Virus record (IMG/VR): IMGVR_UViG_3300030329_000796
Coordinates: 1 to 24,558 of that record
DNA from: a virus
Length of the DNA: 24,558 bases
Direction: 5' to 3' (one strand)
In this document: piece by piece, positions 8,332 to 14,990 of the stretch
Layout: each line of letters opens with the position of its first letter
Numbering within the stretch: the first letter of the stretch is position 1
The notes under the pieces: generated by a model
What the model was told of the DNA's origin: nothing
Databases searched by the model: none
The model's input: only the letters and a program-made list of their open reading frames with translations
Translations under genes and position numbers: made by a program

Positions 8332-9045
8332 TTACGGCGTATTCGCCTGTCCTCCCATTCCTGAATGATTAGAACAATAATAATATAAAGTAGGCGCACC
8401 AGTAGCCACTTCGATTTCGGTGTAAGCCCCCGAAGTGCCCGGTGTGCCCGCTGTAGTCACGCCGGTGGTATATTCCGACCCGCCGCCCCATGTACCATCG
8501 CTTATTGTAGAAAAACGCAAAGGATGCGTGGGAGAGCCGTTAGAAGAGTCGGATTGATCAAACCTGTACGTGGAACCCTCGTTTAAGTTAAGAGTCGCTT
8601 GTTGTACGCCGTCTATGTAAAACTTATTACCCGAACCCGGATTAGCCACAGTTACAGTGTATGTAGTAGTTGGCGTAACGCTGACAGACCCTACGCTCGA
8701 CGTAGATCCCAAACCAGTTAAAGAAACCGTCACATCGTTTAAGTTGGTGTTAACAGTAACGTCGCCTACAAATCCAAAGGCAGTAAGGTTTCTCAAGTTA
8801 GGGTCTTCAACCAAAGGAACCCCTACATAGATAGATAAAACCATTGGAGTGGTGGGTCGAGGATTTTTTAAAGCTTGCGGATCACTAATATGTTTGCGCG
8901 GATCTAATTGAGGTTGTTTCTTTTCCCATTCATCAGGACCCACTAAAGCTCCTGTCCACTCTAAGCGCATATCATTTAATTTATACACGAAGCCGGAGCG
9001 ATCAGAGACGCCTAATGCGTATTTACCGGCTGCAAACTTGCTCAT
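8332..9045 (-). CDS. Virion protein with C-terminal cupredoxin-like (type-1 copper) domain
   Basis: A 237-residue protein, in two parts. The N-terminal 95 residues (AAGKYALGVSDRSGF; MRLEWTGALVGPDEW; PQLDPRKHISDPQALK) look like a conserved marine-phage neck or tail segment. At 104-122 there is one copy of a VSLTGLGSTSSVGSV repeat like that of a neighbour. Residues about 125-233 appear beta-rich: TYTVTVANPG, FYIDGVQQATLNL, THPLRFSTISDGTWGG, GAYTEIEV, TLYYYCSNHSGMGG. They contain H174 and C224-x2-H227-x2-M230, exactly the ligand order and short ligand loop of amicyanin-type blue copper proteins. Whether it binds copper, has another metal or is a relic is unknown. Its end runs just past the start of the next gene only if the longer frame there is used; with the start at 8327 there is a four-base gap. 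Confidence 0.82.
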   Translation of the reverse strand: MSKFAAGKYALGVSDRSGFVYKLNDMRLEWTGALVGPDEWEKKQPQLDPRKHISDPQALKNPRPTTPMVLSIYVGVPLVEDPNLRNLTAFGFVGDVTVNTNLNDVTVSLTGLGSTSSVGSVSVTPTTTYTVTVANPGSGNKFYIDGVQQATLNLNEGSTYRFDQSDSSNGSPTHPLRFSTISDGTWGGGSEYTTGVTTAGTPGTSGAYTEIEVATGAPTLYYYCSNHSGMGGQANTP

Positions 9046-9932
9046 TAAATGGGCCTCGCATAAGCAATAGAAGGCTGAATAGTAAAGGAGGCTCTATCTC
9101 TGTCTTCTGTTGCCGCTACAATAAACTCTTCTTCATACAAGGTTTTGAGCATGGTCGTTCGATCTGGAGCAAGTTTTAACGATAAATAATAAGCTAATCC
9201 CGCTGCCAAACATGGGTAAAACCGAAAAGGTACTTCCATTGTGTTAATAAACGTATCGGCATCCTGTATCCGCGTCAGCCTGTTAAAAATAATTTTATCC
9301 GTGTTATTAGCGGGTGTAGGCCAAACTTCAAGCTGCGGTGTTATTAGCCTATTGAGAAAAAATTGATCTACTCGTCCCGTTGTTGTTTTATTCGGAATGG
9401 TTAAATAATCATCTCGACTGACGCGAGGAATAGAGTAGTCAGTGTTGTCTCGACGGATTACTGCACTTAAAAAATCAATAGTGCTTCTGACATCTTCAAA
9501 GTTGATAGCCGAGGACAATGTGGTAACCGTTCCTGTTGTTCCGCCGGTAATATTTTCTCCATTAGAAAACGTCCCTGTAGGAATAGTTATCGCAAAACTT
9601 GTTGCACTCGGAATGCTTGTAATTTGACACGTAGCTCCGCTAGTGCCTCCCGTCAAAGTTTCACCAATAGAAAAGTTGGCTGTAGCAGCCACAGCCATGT
9701 TTAAAATGCCGCCCGGATAAACCCGAATGTTAGCCGCTAAATCTATTGTTGTTTCTTTGATGGTCCACTGATTTAAGCCTCTGTTAGCCCACTCTGCTAA
9801 CAAAAGATTAAGTGAGCGTTTTGCTGTTTTGAGGTCATAGCCGGTACGAACGGTGCGTCCGCACCGCTCAAACGCCTCTTCGATGTAGTCAGCTACATCA
9901 AGCTCAAAATCAGTAGAAGACGAAGTTGCCAT
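9045..9932 (-). CDS. P22 gp4-like head completion / connector protein with inserted repeat domain
   Basis: At 295 residues this should bind beneath the portal ring and form part of the head-tail connector, as P22 gp4 does. The framework is clear: a helical N-terminus (DVADYIEEAFERCG; LKTAKRSLNLLLAEWANRGLN), then FLSAVIRRDNTDYSIPRVSRD, DYLTIPNKTTTGRVDQFFLNR, LEVWPTP and a C-terminal helical bundle LAYYLSLKLAPDR. Between residues about 75 and 141 lies an insert absent from the usual family layout, with two halves, SIGETLTGGTSGATCQ and SNGENITGGTTGT, that look like internal repeats of a beta element. The insert sits at the point where gp4-like proteins have only a short turn. ATG overlaps the previous TAA. 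Confidence 0.85.
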   Translation of the reverse strand: MATSSSTDFELDVADYIEEAFERCGRTVRTGYDLKTAKRSLNLLLAEWANRGLNQWTIKETTIDLAANIRVYPGGILNMAVAATANFSIGETLTGGTSGATCQITSIPSATSFAITIPTGTFSNGENITGGTTGTVTTLSSAINFEDVRSTIDFLSAVIRRDNTDYSIPRVSRDDYLTIPNKTTTGRVDQFFLNRLITPQLEVWPTPANNTDKIIFNRLTRIQDADTFINTMEVPFRFYPCLAAGLAYYLSLKLAPDRTTMLKTLYEEEFIVAATEDRDRASFTIQPSIAYARPI

Positions 9933-10318
9933 TAGCCACGAGGCCCTCTAACTCTTTTCATTTTTTTAACTGCACCCCCGCCTCGCATTCGCACAGGAGA
10001 TTTTCCTTGTGGAACTTTTTGTCCCATTGCCATGCGTTTGTGTTGAGGAGTTAAGTCAGAGGAAGAAGTAGAGGTGGTCCTGCCGCCAACAGGTCCGCCA
10101 TTGCCTAAATTAACCACCCTCTTGGCTTTAGCTTTTTTCATTTTCCTGTTTCCTTTGTCCATCGTGGAAACAGCGGAATAAGCTCTCTTACCCATCGCTT
10201 TTTCTGTCCCTTTGCTTTCATCTCGACGAGACTTTAAGCTCTGGGTTTTTTTACCTTTGTTCCTTGCCCCAAGGGACTCGTCTAAACGTGCGTTGTAACC
10301 TTGTTTTTTACGTGCCAT
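9932..10318 (-). CDS. Basic conserved protein (MARKKQGYNARLDESLGARNKGK type)
   Basis: A 128-residue protein from the ATG at 10318, with GGAGG 7 bases upstream; an in-frame GTG at 10345 has poorer support. Its start MARKKQGYNARLDESLGAR, the middle RDESKGTEKAMGKRAYS and the basic GKSPVRMRGGGAVKKMKR tail match a small phage family of unknown function that recurs between connector genes. It has few hydrophobic residues, so it is probably disordered. The very high positive charge would suit DNA or RNA contact or filling gaps in the head. No metal site is apparent. It overlaps the gene before by 11 bases and the gene after by one (TAATG). Confidence 0.78.
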   Translation of the reverse strand: MARKKQGYNARLDESLGARNKGKKTQSLKSRRDESKGTEKAMGKRAYSAVSTMDKGNRKMKKAKAKRVVNLGNGGPVGGRTTSTSSSDLTPQHKRMAMGQKVPQGKSPVRMRGGGAVKKMKRVRGPRG

Positions 10319-10874
10319 CTTTAAGCCTCCGATAATAAGTTTCACGTACTCTTAACATTTCCATCAAACCAAACTGCTGCTCATATTCTTTGTAATAGTC
10401 TGTTTTCTTTAACTTTTCTGCGGCTTCATGCAACTTGCTTAATCGTTGTATAAAAACCATTGCGTAGTCGGTATCAATTACGCCTTCAAAAACCTCGTCG
10501 GCATAAACCAATTCGTTTGGTTCATCATCTGGATGATAAGACATCAACCAAAGATCTTTGTCGATAAAAATACCTTGAGCAATCCCTTCGTTTAAACCAT
10601 CCACGTAAGCGTAAAAACGCTCTCGGTCTTTCATATAATCCAAATCAACCAATATAGTCAGATCATACTTATCGTCCCAAGTTGACAATATAGTGGTTAG
10701 GTCTTGCCACGAGGGCGATCTTTTAAATCCAATACCTACACGATCCGTCTCCCAAGCGTTTTCGGCATAAGGGCACGGTGGTAAGTTACCAAAATTAGGG
10801 TTTATTTGTTCTAAAGATTCTTTAGACCAAGACCTTATTTCTTCCGTAATCGTAACTTCTATGTCTTTTACCAT
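10308..10874 (-). CDS. Hypothetical protein with CPYA and SYHPDDE motifs (possible DUF1415 relative)
   Basis: A 188-residue acidic soluble protein that overlaps its upstream neighbour by 7 bases. Landmarks are PPCPYAENAW (32-41), DLTILVDLDYMKDRERFYAY (71-90), DLWLMSYHPDDEPNE (107-121) and a charged helical C-terminus rich in Tyr. I know close relatives only as unnamed proteins in cyanophages and marine phages. The order CP[FY]A, a TTLLV-like strand, an acidic/aromatic helix, then [FY]HP resembles the bacterial DUF1415 family. The match is by eye and low confidence. Its site among connector genes may not reflect a virion role, and an enzyme-like function cannot be excluded. Confidence 0.75.
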   Translation of the reverse strand: MVKDIEVTITEEIRSWSKESLEQINPNFGNLPPCPYAENAWETDRVGIGFKRSPSWQDLTTILSTWDDKYDLTILVDLDYMKDRERFYAYVDGLNEGIAQGIFIDKDLWLMSYHPDDEPNELVYADEVFEGVIDTDYAMVFIQRLSKLHEAAEKLKKTDYYKEYEQQFGLMEMLRVRETYYRRLKDGT

Positions 10875-11152
10875 GCTTTACATGACCAGTATCTAGCCGT
10901 AAATTTATCTTTTGCCGTGTCACAATTATGTCTAGCTCTAAAGTTTTTGCGCCTTCCGGGCTGACTTTTCTTAATAGTCATATTGGCGTCACCGAATCGA
11001 ACTAACTTTACTTCAGTTCCTTTTTTCGCCAAAACAACCGACTTTTTAGCCCCTTTGACACTTCTTTTAGGCTTGTTGTATCCCGCAAAAGTTTCGCCTC
11101 GGTATTTCAAACGCCCACTGGGTAAACGCTCTACATTCTTGGTCGTAGCCAT
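10868..11152 (-). CDS. Small basic protein with RRKNFRARHNCD motif
   Basis: A 94-residue, very basic protein in two parts: a Lys-rich N-terminus (to residue 45) and a C-terminal module VKLVRFGDANMTIKK, then RRKNFRARHNCDTA and RYWSCKAW. The C-terminal module is found in many phages, and in some giant-virus proteins, as a small domain of unknown function, as I recall. Its His and two Cys residues (H75, C77, C91) and many Arg suggest zinc and/or nucleic-acid binding, which is an inference. The ATG overlaps the previous stop (TAATG). Confidence 0.78.
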   Translation of the reverse strand: MATTKNVERLPSGRLKYRGETFAGYNKPKRSVKGAKKSVVLAKKGTEVKLVRFGDANMTIKKSQPGRRKNFRARHNCDTAKDKFTARYWSCKAW

Positions 11153-11772
11153 TAGTTATAAAACACCGTAAAAGCTGCAACATCAGCGGCCAAGAAATTA
11201 ACAAAAACCCCGTTGGCACACAAAATGCCCTCGTCGGGTATATCTGGATAATCCGCAGTATTTTGAGTACCCGCAGTTTGCAAAGTCATTACAGTGTCGC
11301 CATTGTTTCCATTTTTAAATGCCAACGGACCTGCGCTATTGGTATTTACAAAATAAATGCCTCTAATACGCGCCCTTCCTGCGAAAATCGTTTCCGAAAC
11401 AGTGGTCCCACTACCCACCGTAACATCTCCTGTCAAAGCCGCGCTGACAGCAATCTGCGTGATAGTTTTGAACACTTTAGTAGTGCTCACAGTCGCAGAT
11501 GAACCCGGACCATTTATTGTCTCAGTGACAGCGTTGCCGTTGGCATCTGTGCCAGTAAACGTAAAAGTTTTCCCTGTTTCCGAAGAACCGGCAGACGTTA
11601 CTGTCGCGTTTCTTGCGGGAACAAGAGTAGCCACACCTCCGTCCGTAAGAGCGCCGTCTATGGTTAAATTAGCTGCACCACTGGTGCTTTGTGTAGTACA
11701 AACACCATCTGGATCGGCAGCGGCAATGTCGGACGACAAGACATGGGTAGAAAAAACATCTGATCCCGCCAT
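11152..11772 (-). CDS. Virion structural protein, beta-rich
   Basis: A 206-residue protein, beginning MAGSDVFSTHVLSSD, rich in Thr, Gly, Ala and Ser with regular beta-strand spacing: TFTFTGTDANGNAVTETI, TKVFKTITQIAVSAAL, ARIRGIYFVN and ADVAAFTVFYN. The phrase TFTGTDANGNAVTETI-x-GP resembles head or tail proteins in many phages. No catalytic or membrane signals are found. GGAG directly follows the stop of the upstream gene. It could be a head-decoration, fibre-like or stopper protein; the present evidence does not choose. Confidence 0.72.
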   Translation of the reverse strand: MAGSDVFSTHVLSSDIAAADPDGVCTTQSTSGAANLTIDGALTDGGVATLVPARNATVTSAGSSETGKTFTFTGTDANGNAVTETINGPGSSATVSTTKVFKTITQIAVSAALTGDVTVGSGTTVSETIFAGRARIRGIYFVNTNSAGPLAFKNGNNGDTVMTLQTAGTQNTADYPDIPDEGILCANGVFVNFLAADVAAFTVFYN

Positions 11773-11775
11773 AAG

Positions 11776-12027
11776 TTACTCCTTAATTTCGCCACGCAAA
11801 AGCATGGCTTTGTATGCAGCACTGCCCGGATGTGGTAATCCGGCTTTTGCCTTTGGAGCAGCAGCTTTTTTAGCAGGTGCTTTCTTAGCTGCGGCTTTCT
11901 TAGCTGGAGCTTTTTTAGTAGCCACGGTAGTGTCCTCCCAAGCTTCATTAATATCGGGAGTAGAGGGGTCATCCCCTCTAAACTTCCCGCTTTCATTTCG
12001 AGCACGTTTACGAGTTGTCGTAGCCAT
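11776..12027 (-). CDS. Short Lys/Ala-rich basic protein (histone H1-like tail)
   Basis: An 83-residue protein from the ATG at 12027, beginning MATTTRKRARNESGKF; a further in-frame GTG at 12036 would add three residues but lies inside the previous gene. After an acidic section (PSTPDINEAWEDTT) comes a repeated KKAPAKKAAAKKAPAKKAAAPK-like stretch near residues 38-62, quite like histone H1 or bacterial H1-like tails. The C-terminus HPGSAAYKAMLLRGEIKE is short and polar. Such tails bind DNA non-specifically, so it may neutralise packaged DNA or bind head components; this is inferred from composition. The ATG is one base after the previous stop. Confidence 0.72.
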   Translation of the reverse strand: MATTTRKRARNESGKFRGDDPSTPDINEAWEDTTVATKKAPAKKAAAKKAPAKKAAAPKAKAGLPHPGSAAYKAMLLRGEIKE

Positions 12028-12028
12028 G

Positions 12029-12787
12029 CTATACACTCAAGTTGTAAGCAACACCCCGATCTTGTGCAGTTAGCACGTAATCGATGCCCATGCTTTTAGT
12101 TCCAGTACCATCTCCGCTAACCGAAATAATAGCTGGAGTTACATTCGCAGTAGGGACGTGTGTTGTATGTGTTCCCACCAGTTGCTTATCTACATAAAAT
12201 TGAACTACGTCAGTTCCATTAGTAGCCTTACCTTTGGTTGCAGTAAAGCCTAATGTGACGAAAGTACCGTCAGTCATGTCGTGAGTGCTTGCCAAGACAG
12301 TTTCTGTCTCAGTGCCTCCACTTTCGGTAATTAACCGAAGCCTTGCACTGCCATCATCTAATTGAAAACCAATACGGTTAGCCGACAAAAACCCATTTTC
12401 GGGGTCAGTTGCGAAGTTTTCACACAATCCCCAGAAAGCGTCCATTTGACCCACACCAGAACCTGATGTGCTGTCTACATAAACTCTCGTTTCAAAGTAA
12501 ACCATTTCACCTTGAACATTAGGAAGTCTAAATATTTCATTAGCTTGGATTGATCCGCCATCGTCATCTGTGGTGGCAGCAGAAGTAATAACCAGCACAC
12601 CATTGGCTACGTCAGCCGCAATAGATACGTCTGCGCCAGCGTCTTTTACAACAGTCCAGCCAGTGTCTAATTCCATTACGAAATCGTCCCACTTAGTGCA
12701 TTGATCAGGCCATACGCCTATGTTTAAATTTTCAAGCCCTTTCTGGGCTGCCGAATAAAGAATCGGGCCTTTAAAATGTGTAGCCAT
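12029..12787 (-). CDS. Virion structural protein with lectin-like beta-sandwich features
   Basis: A 252-residue protein beginning MATHFKGPILYSAAQKGLEN and then NIGVWPDQCTKWDDF. The body looks like an all-beta jelly roll: VYFETRVYV, FWGLCENF, RIGFQLDDGSARLRLI, VTLGFTATKG, VVQFYVDKQLVGTH and SMGIDYVLTAQDRG are alternating strands as in concanavalin-like/LamG folds, where FYVDKQLVG is a typical strand-turn-strand. Related proteins starting MATHFKGP-x-YS in marine phages sit just after the capsid gene. A surface decoration, or a carbohydrate-binding head protein, is a reasonable guess. AGGAG lies 8 bases before the ATG. It is the first gene after the predicted new promoter. Confidence 0.75.
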   Translation of the reverse strand: MATHFKGPILYSAAQKGLENLNIGVWPDQCTKWDDFVMELDTGWTVVKDAGADVSIAADVANGVLVITSAATTDDDGGSIQANEIFRLPNVQGEMVYFETRVYVDSTSGSGVGQMDAFWGLCENFATDPENGFLSANRIGFQLDDGSARLRLITESGGTETETVLASTHDMTDGTFVTLGFTATKGKATNGTDVVQFYVDKQLVGTHTTHVPTANVTPAIISVSGDGTGTKSMGIDYVLTAQDRGVAYNLSV

Positions 12788-12814
12788 GTAGTGTTCTCCT
12801 GTCGTGGCTAGTGT

Positions 12815-12833
12815 CTATCACGGGATGCGATAG
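12815..12833 (-). other. 5'-leader hairpin
   Basis: The minus strand reads CTATCGC, loop ATCCC, GTGATAG: a 7-base-pair stem with one G-U pair. It would lie within 10-30 bases of the predicted transcription start and well upstream of the AGGAG at 12796-12800, so it would not mask the ribosome site. No T-run follows, so it is not a terminator; a 5' stabiliser or processing site is possible. Confidence 0.5.
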
Positions 12834-12848
12834 TCAGTGAACAATAGC

Positions 12849-12877
12849 AGTATAAACCAATAAAAAAAGGGCGACAA
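12849..12877 (-). promoter_or_regulatory. Putative sigma70 promoter for the downstream structural genes
   Basis: The minus strand has -35 TTGTCG (4 of 6 to consensus) and -10 TATACT (5 of 6) with exactly 17 bases between. The predicted start is near 12842, about 55 bases before the next ATG. The -35 box lies within the terminator stem, so the terminator and the promoter share DNA. It would restart transcription of head and tail genes independently of the assembly operon. Confidence 0.6.
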
Positions 12878-12889
12878 TAATGCCGCCCT
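12862..12889 (-). terminator. Rho-independent terminator after the major capsid gene
   Basis: On the minus strand AGGGCGGC, loop ATTATT, then GTCGCCCT form an 8-base-pair stem (one G-U pair), followed immediately by a run of seven T (counting the last stem T). This is a textbook intrinsic terminator about 20 bases after the capsid stop. It likely cuts off or reduces readthrough from the assembly operon and defines the capsid mRNA end. Confidence 0.9.
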
Positions 12890-12895
12890 CTTTGT

Positions 12896-12911
12896 GTAAC
12901 TCAAAAGTTAC
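12896..12911 (-). other. Hairpin abutting the capsid stop codon
   Basis: A perfect 6-base-pair inverted repeat (GTAACT, 4-base loop TTTG, AGTTAC on the minus strand) begins at the last base of the capsid gene's TAG. It stands a few bases ahead of the terminator. It is short and AT-rich, so it may stabilise the mRNA 3' end, or be chance. Confidence 0.5.
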
Positions 12912-13816
12912 TATGCGCCCGGTGTGCCAAAGACACAACGCCAATCAGAGACGCCAAAAGCGTATCTCTCACGAGCCTTGAAACGCATATTGCCTGTATC
13001 AAAATCTCCTTCCATCGCTGTTTTAAGCGGAGTACGGTTGAAGAGTTTGAAGCCGTTAGGGCAGTCAGTTTTGACAAAATACGCATCGGCATCAGTGAAG
13101 AAGTGGTTTACCACCGCGCCTTCTGGGAGCATTCCCATTGATTTCATTGCGTTTATGTCGTTATCTGCTGAACCCGGACGTAGGTTTGAGTTAATGATCC
13201 TTTCAGCTATAAACTGAAGTTCTTTAGGAATCAATAACTTAGTTCCACGAACAGCTATTTTCAATCCTCTTTCATCAGTAAATCCAGCAATCTGAATAAG
13301 AATGTCTTCTAATGAAGTCTCATTCAAATCAGCAGGAGTTGCTAACAAGTTAGACTGATCACCTGACAAACTAGGGTGAGCCGCTGAACACAATGCTGCT
13401 CCATCACCTATTGGTGATGCAGTAGAAAAAGCGTTATTCAGTACAGTTGCACCTTTAATTTGCTTGGTTTGAGCCATAGAACGAGCCAATGCACGAGTGT
13501 ATCGGGCCGCTAGACGATCATAAAGATTGTCTTCTACAGCTTCTTCTGTAATGGAGAAAGCAAGCGCAATAGTTTCCATTGTGTAACGAGCAGTATAAGT
13601 TTCCTGCGCGTCATCAAAGTTAATTGCACTACCTTCAGATTTAACCGGAGCAGTTCCGAAACCGGACAGCATAACTTCTTCTTCGAAAGCTCTATCAGAA
13701 CCTTCAGATTCAAAGATCTCTGCTGCTTCGTTTTCGTACCGATCATACTCCAACCCAAATAAAGCATTTAGGCCGGGTTCTAGTTCTTTCGCTAATTGAG
13801 CGCGAGAAATAGTCAT
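12911..13816 (-). CDS. Major capsid protein
   Basis: A 301-residue protein that should form the icosahedral shell. Signs are the helical N-terminus with GLNALFGLEYDRYENEAAEIF, the loop GTAPVKSEGSAINFDDAQET, the helix SITEEAVEDNLYDRLAARYTRALARSMA, the SAAHPSLSG stretch, and a C-terminal RERYAFGVSDWRCVFG. These are common in marine phage capsid proteins of HK97-like type as I know them, though no HK97-style N-terminal delta-domain protease site is apparent. The AAGGAGG before the start is the strongest ribosome site in the window, which fits very high expression. Directly after the stop lie two hairpins, the second an intrinsic terminator. The position after scaffold and decoration genes fully supports the call. 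Confidence 0.92.
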   Translation of the reverse strand: MTISRAQLAKELEPGLNALFGLEYDRYENEAAEIFESEGSDRAFEEEVMLSGFGTAPVKSEGSAINFDDAQETYTARYTMETIALAFSITEEAVEDNLYDRLAARYTRALARSMAQTKQIKGATVLNNAFSTASPIGDGAALCSAAHPSLSGDQSNLLATPADLNETSLEDILIQIAGFTDERGLKIAVRGTKLLIPKELQFIAERIINSNLRPGSADNDINAMKSMGMLPEGAVVNHFFTDADAYFVKTDCPNGFKLFNRTPLKTAMEGDFDTGNMRFKARERYAFGVSDWRCVFGTPGA

Positions 13817-13827
13817 TTAGGGCCTCC

Positions 13828-14478
13828 TTAAATGCCTGTTGAGTCAGCAGTCGTCTGGGAATCAAACGAACGAGTTGCTGCGTTAAAGTGAGCGTTCAAC
13901 CGCACTTTGAGCGGGATACCCGCCGCAGTGAAGTCATCATTTGCGTCATCATCTACGATGCCCACAATACGCAAAGGTAATGTAGCTGTCGTATTGATGT
14001 TTGCCACACTGGCTTGAGAGTTTGACTTACCTGTATCGGTAGAACCGGTACGGGCAGAAGTGCCCAAGTCTGTGTTTGCAAAGACGGCTGCTTGAGCAGT
14101 CGCTTTATCTGTCAAAGATGCATCAGAAGCACATTGGAATATCTGATTGGGGTTATCAGCAACATAAGCCATGACAGGATGATTCGTGTCAACGCTTACG
14201 CTGTTGGAACCGGGCCAATAGTTAAGCCAAACTGGTTTCTTTTGCACGGAATCGTGATACATAACTCCAGTAAGCACGCCTAATGCTTGAGTTGTACCAC
14301 CTGCGGTATCACCCGCTTGGTCAATAAATCCACTGGCTAGAGGAACGACAATACCGCCGTTAAAGATAGCATTGGTGTTATTCGTTGCTATCTCATATTC
14401 CGTGATACCCGTTGAATTGGGACCACTACCCACCATACCAATAGGACGTAGACCATAGGCTGTTTCTTGGTTAGCCAT
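13828..14478 (-). CDS. Probable capsid decoration or head-associated protein
   Basis: A 216-residue protein with a beta-rich, Gly/Ser/Thr/Asn-rich composition. It starts MANQETAYGLRPIGMVG and continues GPNSTGITEYEIA and TNAIFNGGIVVPL; the middle has ALGVLTGVMY. The end SQTTADSTGI is very polar. Proteins with the GLRPIGMVG-x-GPNSTG start are encoded just upstream of capsid genes in marine phages I recall, and are usually left unnamed. An outer-surface decoration role would fit its position between scaffold and capsid genes and its fold-like composition, but no domain proves it. It has a good AGGAG site and a short spacer after the previous gene. Confidence 0.78.
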   Translation of the reverse strand: MANQETAYGLRPIGMVGSGPNSTGITEYEIATNNTNAIFNGGIVVPLASGFIDQAGDTAGGTTQALGVLTGVMYHDSVQKKPVWLNYWPGSNSVSVDTNHPVMAYVADNPNQIFQCASDASLTDKATAQAAVFANTDLGTSARTGSTDTGKSNSQASVANINTTATLPLRIVGIVDDDANDDFTAAGIPLKVRLNAHFNAATRSFDSQTTADSTGI

Positions 14479-14498
14479 AGAACTAATCTCCTAAAAGG

Positions 14499-14984
14499 TC
14501 ACTCTTTCAGAGGACCACCAAAGTTTACACGAGATTGACGGTCAGGTTTGCTGATCGTCATTGTATTGTGAGCGTTCTCTCGCTGTAACTCTTGGTCTAC
14601 CGCATCTTGCAGGTCTTTAGCGCGACCTTGATAATAATCGTTTCTTTCTTTGACGGTTTCCAAAGGTATACGAGCTAACATAAGCCCACCGACCCCGATG
14701 ACACCTTCATATTTACCTGAATCAATAACCGGCGCTTCAAAGTCAGGATATTCTTCAGCACGTACCAATTCATATCCTTCTCGTAATCTTGCCGATACAT
14801 TTTTTGTATCCACAAACCCACGAGCTTCTGAACGTATCCACCGGTGTTTATACCCTTCGGGCGCAGGTGGTGCATCTAAACTAGAGGAGGGTGCCCACGG
14901 CTTACGCCGTTCGGTCTTTTCTCTAGTGCTTGTAGCGCGAGGAGTTCTGGTGCCCTCAAACCCTTTTTTGTTCGTTGACATCAT
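14499..14984 (-). CDS. Hypothetical protein of the capsid-assembly block
   Basis: A 161-residue polar protein: a basic, Thr/Arg-rich start (TRTPRATSTREKTERRKPW), the motif PPAPEGYKHRWIRSE at about 40-54, and a helical end (about 105-140, LETVKERNDYYQGRAKDLQD) before a basic tail. The PPAPEGYKHRW motif recurs in marine phage proteins next to capsid genes, as I recall, with unknown function. Two adjacent ATGs are available, at 14984 and 14981. AGGAG lies only 3 bases before the first but 6 before the second, so 14981 may be the true start. It follows the scaffold at once and precedes the decoration-like protein, so a virion-assembly role is likely. It has no membrane segment. Confidence 0.78.
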   Translation of the reverse strand: MMSTNKKGFEGTRTPRATSTREKTERRKPWAPSSSLDAPPAPEGYKHRWIRSEARGFVDTKNVSARLREGYELVRAEEYPDFEAPVIDSGKYEGVIGVGGLMLARIPLETVKERNDYYQGRAKDLQDAVDQELQRENAHNTMTISKPDRQSRVNFGGPLKE

Positions 14985-14990
14985 ATTCTC

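Noticed and set aside
8328-8399. Upstream extension of the 78-residue basic protein giving a hydrophobic MRLLYIIIVLII start
   Set aside because: It would overlap the copper-motif gene by 68 bases and would put a membrane start on a family that begins near the MNKGGEA motif. The ATG at 8327 (or 8285) is more likely.
11357-12073. Plus-strand open frame of 238 codons
   Set aside because: Antisense to three minus-strand structural genes; the Ala/Phe/Leu-rich run is the mirror of the Lys/Ala repeats. There is no ribosome site or neighbour on that strand.
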